From assembly GCA_023150895.1 (NCBI GenBank), contig JAKLJY010000015.1:28245-92244 (forward strand): DNA of 64,000 nt. The letters are read 5' to 3'. The notes under the pieces are model-generated. The model saw only the letters and a list, made by a program, of their open reading frames with translations, had not been told where the DNA came from and did no database searches. A program made the translations under genes and the position numbers. Of the stretch, positions 58,927 to 64,000 are shown in pieces; position 1 is the stretch's first letter, and each line of letters opens with the position of its first letter. Source of the stretch: Myxococcota bacterium. Lineage in GTDB: Bacteria > Myxococcota_A > Bradymonadia > UBA7976 > UBA1532.

Positions 58927-61514
58927 ACGCAAATCCTCTACGCCGACGACACTGTCTTCTCGCCCTTCGTGCCGTGCCGGCCGCGATCGGTCTCACGGCC
59001 GTCTGCGCCCGCCCCGCCGACGCGCAGAACTACGGCTCGACGCCGCTCGGCGGCCGCTCCGGCGCCATGGGCGGCGCCAGCGTCGCCGCAGGGCACGACT
59101 CGGCGGCCGCCCTGCTCAATCCGGCCAACCTGAGCCTGATCCACAAGGACACGTTGTCGCTTTCGGCCAACGTCTACGGTTTCACGGGCGCGACGTCGGA
59201 GGACTTCTACCAACTCACGGACGCGACGCGCGCCGCCCTCGGCGACGCGGAGTCGGCGCGGCTCAGCCTCGACGCGTCGACGCTCGACATCTACCCCTCG
59301 GCGCTCGGGTACTACACCCGCTTCGGCGAGGACGGCCGCTTCGTCACCGCGATGTCGTTCTTCGACGTCGCCCGGGCGAACTACAGCTTCACCGGCGAGC
59401 CGCAGCTTCGATTCGACGACGGCGCTTTCCGGGCGACGAGCTATACCCTCCATCAGCAGGATGCCTACTACTTCGGACCGAGCTTCGCGATGGCGGTCTC
59501 CGACGCGTTCGCGTTCGGCGTCTCGGCCTTCACGGTCTACCAGCCCCTCGTCTCGAGCAAGGCTTCGAAGGCGCTGCGCACGGCGGCGAACAACACGACG
59601 TTCTTCGGCTCGGAGAGCGAGCAGTTTCTGACCGGCAGCAGCACGGATCTCCAGTTCGTCGCCGGTGCCCGGTACGCGCTCGGCGACTTTTCGGTCGGCG
59701 CAGCCTTCGGTGCCCCGACGATTCACATGACGGGCGAGTTCGACGAACAGTCGCGCCTCTCCACGACCGAGCCGGGCGGCGTCAACGCCCAGCCGAGCCG
59801 CATCCGCATGGAGCGGTTCACGGGCGACCTCAGCATCACCCAGCCCATGCGGGCCAGCCTCGGGTTGTCGTACGGCCGCCCCCGAAGCTGGTCGATTGCC
59901 CTCGACGGCCACGTCTATTTCGGCTCGTCCTCGGCGGTCGAGTTCTCCGGTGATCGCCGGGTCGACGAGATCGAGCAGTTCGGCGTGGCCGCTTCGGGCA
60001 GCGTCGGTGAGACACGCCAGCGCAGCTCGGCGACGACCATCAACGCCGCGCTCGGTGGCGAGATCTTCCTGAACGACACGAGCGCCCTTCGTTTCGGCAC
60101 GTTCCTCGACAACTCGACCAACGAGATTCCGGGCGCACCCGGCTTCGAGGACTACGGCACGATTCGTGAAAACCGCCTCGGCGCAACGGCCGGATACGGC
60201 CTCGATCTCGGCTCCGTGCAATCGGACTTCGGCGTCATGGCCTACCTCGGGAGCGGCGACATCGTGTCGCAGACGCTCTTCGACGAGGAGCTCTTCAAGG
60301 CCAAGTTCGGCAGCTACGGCGTCCTGTTCTACGTCGCCGGGTCGATGGACATCGAGAAGACCCGTAAACAGTTCGCCGACAAGCTCGGCCCGGGCGCGGG
60401 CAGTGTGGCCGATGCCGCCGCGGATCCCGGCGCCTTGCTGGACTTCGGGACGGTGCGTCCGCTGGGTCTCGCGGAGCTCGACCCCGGGCTTGCGGCCTAC
60501 GCCGGCCGCCCCGATCTCGACCCCCTGACCTCGCAGCCCATCGAGGTCCGCAACATCCAGAATCCGAAGTACGACCGTTTCTTCGAGCGCGGCGCCAAAC
60601 TGCGGGGTTCGGTCGCCGCCACCCGGCAGATGCTTCAGAAGGCGCGCTTCGACCTGACGGGCCAGGCGACGCCGCCCGCGACCCCCGAGGGCGAGGATCC
60701 CGCCACCGCGGCGGATCCGGCCATCGACGCGGCCGAAGGGTTCGCCAAGAACCCCGCTTCCCTGCCGCCCGAGAAGCGGCGTACGCTCGGTGAAACGCGG
60801 CGAGCCCTTTCTCTCGCGACCAACGCCCTCAAGGGACTTGCCGCCGAGGCCGCCGGCATCGTCAGCGACGGACAGGCCCTGGTCGGCAGCGCCGCTCAGG
60901 ACTTCCAGGGACCCCTGGCCGCCAAGGTCCCCCAGATCGCGGCGGAGCTGACCCAGGTCGTCGGCGCCCTCGTCGAGGCCGCCAGCGCGGCGCCCGATCT
61001 GGCGACGGACGCCGCCACGCTGATGGTGGCGCTGGCCGAGATCCCCGACCTCGAAATCGATCTGCCGCCGCTGCCCGGCATCCCGGAAGTGCCCGGCATC
61101 CCGGCCGTGCCCGGCATCCCGGCCGTGCCCGGCATCCCGGCCGTGCCCGGCATCCCGGCGGTCCCGGACGCACCGGCCGTGCCCGCGGTTCCGAGCGCAC
61201 CGGCCGTACCCACCGTCCCGACGCCCGTCTCCGAGCCGACCGACACCGTGCCGGTCGTCGTGCCGGCGGTCGGCGGCGAGGCGGCCGCGCCGGCGGCGGC
61301 GTCCGCGGACGACGGGGGGAAGCCCTGCGCCGTCGGCGGACGTGCCCCCGTGAAGTTCCGCGTCGACGCGTCCCACCGGGCGGCGATCACGGGCAGCGCC
61401 AAGGCCGGTGCCCCCCTGCGGTGTTTCGAACTCAAGGCCGGCTGGCGCCGGGTGAAGACCGAGGACGGCGCGGCCGAGGGTTACCTCCCCGAGAACCTCG
61501 TTCGCTGGCGTTAA
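58923..61514 (+). CDS. FadL-like barrel fused to helical region and SH3-like domain
   Basis: An 863-residue protein. A signal peptide ends near ADA. Residues 35-440 resemble FadL/OmpP1 or conjugal TraF-type barrels (GGRSGAMGGASVAAGHDS, ALLNPANLSL). Then comes a helical stretch (about 445-715), a PGIPAV repeat (five units) and a C-terminal SH3-like domain (CAVGGRAPVKFRVD, GWRRVKTEDGAAEGYLPENLVRW). The fusion of a barrel to a periplasmic SH3 module is unusual; it could bind peptidoglycan. It is coupled to the stalked lipoprotein by ATGA. Ends in a TAA shared with the convergent gene. Confidence 0.78.
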   Translation: MNANPLRRRHCLLALRAVPAAIGLTAVCARPADAQNYGSTPLGGRSGAMGGASVAAGHDSAAALLNPANLSLIHKDTLSLSANVYGFTGATSEDFYQLTDATRAALGDAESARLSLDASTLDIYPSALGYYTRFGEDGRFVTAMSFFDVARANYSFTGEPQLRFDDGAFRATSYTLHQQDAYYFGPSFAMAVSDAFAFGVSAFTVYQPLVSSKASKALRTAANNTTFFGSESEQFLTGSSTDLQFVAGARYALGDFSVGAAFGAPTIHMTGEFDEQSRLSTTEPGGVNAQPSRIRMERFTGDLSITQPMRASLGLSYGRPRSWSIALDGHVYFGSSSAVEFSGDRRVDEIEQFGVAASGSVGETRQRSSATTINAALGGEIFLNDTSALRFGTFLDNSTNEIPGAPGFEDYGTIRENRLGATAGYGLDLGSVQSDFGVMAYLGSGDIVSQTLFDEELFKAKFGSYGVLFYVAGSMDIEKTRKQFADKLGPGAGSVADAAADPGALLDFGTVRPLGLAELDPGLAAYAGRPDLDPLTSQPIEVRNIQNPKYDRFFERGAKLRGSVAATRQMLQKARFDLTGQATPPATPEGEDPATAADPAIDAAEGFAKNPASLPPEKRRTLGETRRALSLATNALKGLAAEAAGIVSDGQALVGSAAQDFQGPLAAKVPQIAAELTQVVGALVEAASAAPDLATDAATLMVALAEIPDLEIDLPPLPGIPEVPGIPAVPGIPAVPGIPAVPGIPAVPDAPAVPAVPSAPAVPTVPTPVSEPTDTVPVVVPAVGGEAAAPAAASADDGGKPCAVGGRAPVKFRVDASHRAAITGSAKAGAPLRCFELKAGWRRVKTEDGAAEGYLPENLVRWR
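61074..61163 (+). repeat. 18-base tandem repeat, 5 units (PGIPAV)
   Basis: Five consecutive 18-base units encoding PGIP(E/A)V, nearly identical in units 2-4, in the linker before the SH3-like domain. Confidence 0.9.
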
Positions 61515-63520
61515 CGCCCGAACGGGATGGTGATGCCGAGCATCACCTTCTTCTCGCCGGGGTCGAACGTGAGCACGATGGGCACGTCTTTGTACTGGAC
61601 GCCGGCCTGCAGGTACATGCTGCCCTTGTACTGGCCGTCCTTGTCCTCACCCTTGTAGCCGATGCCGCCGAGGGCGCGCCAATCGCTGTTCAGGGGCTTG
61701 GCACCCATGACGCCGACGTCCACGCCGTTGTTGCCCTTGCCGTCCCACTTCGCCTTCGCGCTCAGGCGCGTCTCGACCGTGGCGAGCACGGTCTCCGCCG
61801 TCAGGTCGAGCTGGTGCTTGTGGCCCGGGTTCGAGGCGTCCCATTCGGCGTCGTACTTCAGCATGAGGCTGCGGAACTGCTTGGGGTCTCGCCAGCCGAG
61901 GTTGAAGCCGAAGTGGTCGAAACGGCCGGCGTCGAGGTTGGCCTTGAGGTCCATGCCGGCGGTGTAACCGTCGCTGTTGCTGTAACTCGCGCTGGCCCCC
62001 AGCCGGTTGACCCCGGCCTTCATCTCGTAGTCGAGGGCGGCCTTGAAATCCCCCTCGGTGAACGTGACGCCGAGCCCGAACCCCTTGTCGGCCCCCGTCT
62101 GGGCCTGCGCATTGACGCCGAAGTTGCTGCCGTTGACGGCGCTGTTTCGGTACCGGAACGCGTCGCTCGTCCCCTGCGGGCCCTCGGTCCGGGTGTGCCC
62201 GAAGCTCTGCTTGTCGTCGACGTCGAAGTCGAGGGCGTGACTCTGCGTGTTCTGCCCCTGGGCGTCGCGCCCCATCGTCGCGGACTGTCGCAGGCGGCCG
62301 TCCATCTCCGTGCGATTGAACGACAGACTGAACGCGCGCGTGTCCGGGTTGAACGTGCCCTCGGTCAAGACGTTCTGTTTGTCGTCACCGAGCTTGATGC
62401 GCCCGTTGACCTCCCGGGAGGTCTGCCCGTCGGCGCCCCGGGTCTGGCGCAGGCCGCCCCCGAACGACGCCGGGCGGCCGCCGAGGGTCGTTTCCAGACC
62501 GGTATCGACCTTGAGGACAGCCGAGCCGTCCGGGTTCATCGTCAGGGTGCCGCGGGCATTCCCCTTCGTGTCCTTCGACATCTGGCTTTCGACACCGGCC
62601 TCGAGGCTCGTGGTGGTCTGACCGTCCGAGGTGGTCGAAACGCTGGCCTTTCCGTCGGCAGTGGTGTTCTCGCCGAGCTTGCCCTTTGCATGGCCCTCGA
62701 TCGTCGTGGTGCTCTTGCCGTCGGCGGACTGCGTGTACTTGGCGGACACCATCGCCGTCAGTTTCTCGGACTCGTACCCGAGCGAAATCGACGCGGCCTG
62801 AATGGCGAGCTTCTGAATCGGCCCGAAATCGACGGACCCCCCGGCGGTGAAGCCGCGACCGAGCTTGAACGTCTTCTCGAGGGCCGGCGGGTCCATGTTC
62901 GAGAGATAGGCCGCAATGGCCGCCCCGATGATGGCTGCACCGAGCACGCTCGTGACGATTCGGGGGTGCTCCTCGGACCAATCCGAAACGCCCTTCAGGA
63001 TCTTCTGTGCGTCCGGCCCCTCGAGCCATTGATCGGCGAGGCGCTTGAGCTCGGGTGCGAGCGCCGTGAGGAAACCGTTGAGGGCCTCGGCCTGGCCCTT
63101 GTCGTCCTTGAACGCGCGGTCGCCGAGCTTCCCGAACTCCTTGGCGAGCGCGGAGGTGCCTTGTTCCGCATACTTCGTCAGCTGCGTCGGATCGACCTGG
63201 GCCTTGACGAGCTCGAAGAGCTTGCCCCCGATGGCTTTGCCGAGGAACGACTCCCAATCCGCTCGAGCGGCGGCCTCCCGGCGGGCGTCGTCGCCTCCGG
63301 CTTCCGTCTGCGCGCCTCCGCTGGCCGCAGCGTTCGCCTGCGATGCGTTCTGCGACTCCGCCTGGGCGGCCTCGCCGCCACCCGCCGCGAGAAACTCCGC
63401 GGACTGACCGCGCGCCGCCGCCCCGCCGTCGGCCGGCCGGAAAGCCATGCCCTGGTCGACCGCGGTCGACGTCGCGGACTGCTGCCTCTGTTCTCTTTCG
63501 TTCTGGCGGGCGTCGGGCAT
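61511..63520 (-). CDS. Beta-rich protein with internal membrane helix and no signal peptide
   Basis: A 669-residue protein I do not recognise. Residues 1-85 are Gln/Ala-rich and disordered; 86-185 helical (SFLGKAIGGKLFELVKAQ); 189-207 a single hydrophobic helix (TSVLGAAIIGAAIAAYLSN); 215-669 are short alternating strands with Asp/Gly turns (TTTIEGHAKGKLG, SLSFNRTEMDGRLRQSAT) that end in GITIPFGR, as barrels do. The ATG at 63520 gives no export signal. It converges with the SH3-barrel gene, sharing the TTAA at 61511-61514. Whether it is membrane-bound, injected or pore-forming cannot be told. Confidence 0.6.
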   Translation of the reverse strand: MPDARQNEREQRQQSATSTAVDQGMAFRPADGGAAARGQSAEFLAAGGGEAAQAESQNASQANAAASGGAQTEAGGDDARREAAARADWESFLGKAIGGKLFELVKAQVDPTQLTKYAEQGTSALAKEFGKLGDRAFKDDKGQAEALNGFLTALAPELKRLADQWLEGPDAQKILKGVSDWSEEHPRIVTSVLGAAIIGAAIAAYLSNMDPPALEKTFKLGRGFTAGGSVDFGPIQKLAIQAASISLGYESEKLTAMVSAKYTQSADGKSTTTIEGHAKGKLGENTTADGKASVSTTSDGQTTTSLEAGVESQMSKDTKGNARGTLTMNPDGSAVLKVDTGLETTLGGRPASFGGGLRQTRGADGQTSREVNGRIKLGDDKQNVLTEGTFNPDTRAFSLSFNRTEMDGRLRQSATMGRDAQGQNTQSHALDFDVDDKQSFGHTRTEGPQGTSDAFRYRNSAVNGSNFGVNAQAQTGADKGFGLGVTFTEGDFKAALDYEMKAGVNRLGASASYSNSDGYTAGMDLKANLDAGRFDHFGFNLGWRDPKQFRSLMLKYDAEWDASNPGHKHQLDLTAETVLATVETRLSAKAKWDGKGNNGVDVGVMGAKPLNSDWRALGGIGYKGEDKDGQYKGSMYLQAGVQYKDVPIVLTFDPGEKKVMLGITIPFGR

Positions 63521-63673
63521 GGCTGCGGGCCTCCGGGGGCCGGGCGATCCGGCGGCTCGATAGTAGGCGCCCGACGCCGCGCGGGCAATGGAGGCGGGTC
63601 GTCTGCGCTTTGGCGTAGCGCGCCCGTCTCTGGTACACGGCAGAGCAGCGCACCGTCACAGAAGAAGGCCGCC

Positions 63674-64000
63674 ATGCCCATCCCGTCTGCCCGCCCCTCC
63701 CAGCGCCCTCGACGCCCCGCCCGCCCCCGGGCGAACCCCTCGGGGGCCTCCCTGTGCGCCGGACTCCTGATGCTGGCGCTGGCGGCCTGCGGCGACGGTG
63801 GTGGCGACGGCAACACGGCAACGGGCGGTTCGCCCGTCTTACCGGACGCGCGCGCCGCGGACGCGGTCGCGGGCGACGACGCACGGCCACGGGCCGACGC
63901 GCGGCCCGGCGGCGACCTCGGCGCCGTCGACGCGCGGCCCCGGTCCGACGGTGCCGCCGGCGGAGGCGGTGGCCTCTCCGATGCCGTCGTGGCGGACGCT
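63674..64000 (+). CDS. Lipoprotein, 5' part only
   Basis: The start of a gene cut by the window end; 109 codons are visible. A basic Arg/Pro-rich N-terminus is followed by a hydrophobic core and lipobox LAAC (Cys-Gly-Asp). After the Cys comes a Gly/Asp/Ala-rich low-complexity linker (DARP, ADARPGG), the tether style of the other lipoproteins here. AGAAGG precedes the ATG. Nothing can be said of the function. Confidence 0.7.
   Translation, partial: MPIPSARPSQRPRRPARPRANPSGASLCAGLLMLALAACGDGGGDGNTATGGSPVLPDARAADAVAGDDARPRADARPGGDLGAVDARPRSDGAAGGGGGLSDAVVADA

Noticed and set aside
63610..63639. TTGGCG-18-TACACG as promoter of the last lipoprotein gene
   Set aside because: Both hexamers match consensus poorly and the spacer is long; not enough to list.

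Overview
The window is about 70% GC, densely coded on both strands, and carries no rRNA, tRNA, insertion sequence, phage or CRISPR locus. Several traits point to a deltaproteobacterial-type predator or social bacterium (Myxococcota or Bradymonadota-like): Cys-rich lipoproteins with Gly-rich stalks, a MYXO-CTERM-like C-terminal tail (hydrophobic segment then Arg cluster) on two secreted proteins, a Ser/Thr kinase with a PEGA domain, MopE-type metal-binding repeats, a class III PHA synthase and a minor-pilin/PilY1 operon. No marker here fixes the species, so this is inference.

Layout. 1-2000: PilZ protein and membrane Ser/Thr kinase. 2010-7470: minus-strand polyhydroxyalkanoate operon (phasin, PhaE, PhaC, PhaR) that continues into a secreted alpha/beta hydrolase and an HELAH (SprA-like) protein; a promoter and two PhaR-like palindromes lie in front of the phasin. 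7474-16270: minus-strand operon fimT-pilV-pilW-pilX-pilY1 plus a lipoprotein, then a PEGA protein. 16460-21633: a divergent plus-strand operon of beta-barrel, 13-heme cytochrome c, lipoprotein and FadL-like barrel, a candidate electron conduit through the outer membrane. 21674-25673: prfC (probably leaderless), convergent with murJ and an unknown membrane protein. 25690-36974: two paralogous Cys-rich lipoproteins pointing outward around a block of UbiB-like kinase, a complete AmmeMemoRadiSam trio and an S1-domain protein. 36997-39927: glycosyltransferase 2 and a homocysteine methyltransferase/MTHFR fusion.

40110-50899: a lipoprotein predicted to be a clan CD cysteine peptidase with a P domain, then a tightly coupled cluster of 5'-nucleotidase lipoprotein, a lipoprotein with an OB-like nuclease-associated region, and two tandem paralogous outer-membrane proteins, followed by a TPR-like membrane protein and a methyltransferase. 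I read the cluster as a candidate surface nucleotide or phosphate scavenging system. 50960-57274: a 2104-residue secreted protein with 27 copies of a CDGxDDDCDG metal-binding motif. 57349-61514: a lipoprotein with a 21-unit hexapeptide stalk, translationally coupled to a FadL-like barrel fused to a helical region and an SH3-like domain. 61511-63520: a beta-rich protein with an internal membrane helix and no signal peptide, convergent with the barrel and sharing a TTAA stop. 63674-end: start of another lipoprotein.

Genes in operons are very often joined by ATGA, GTGA, TTGA or TGATG overlaps, which I used to choose many starts. No gene-free stretch exceeds 200 bases.
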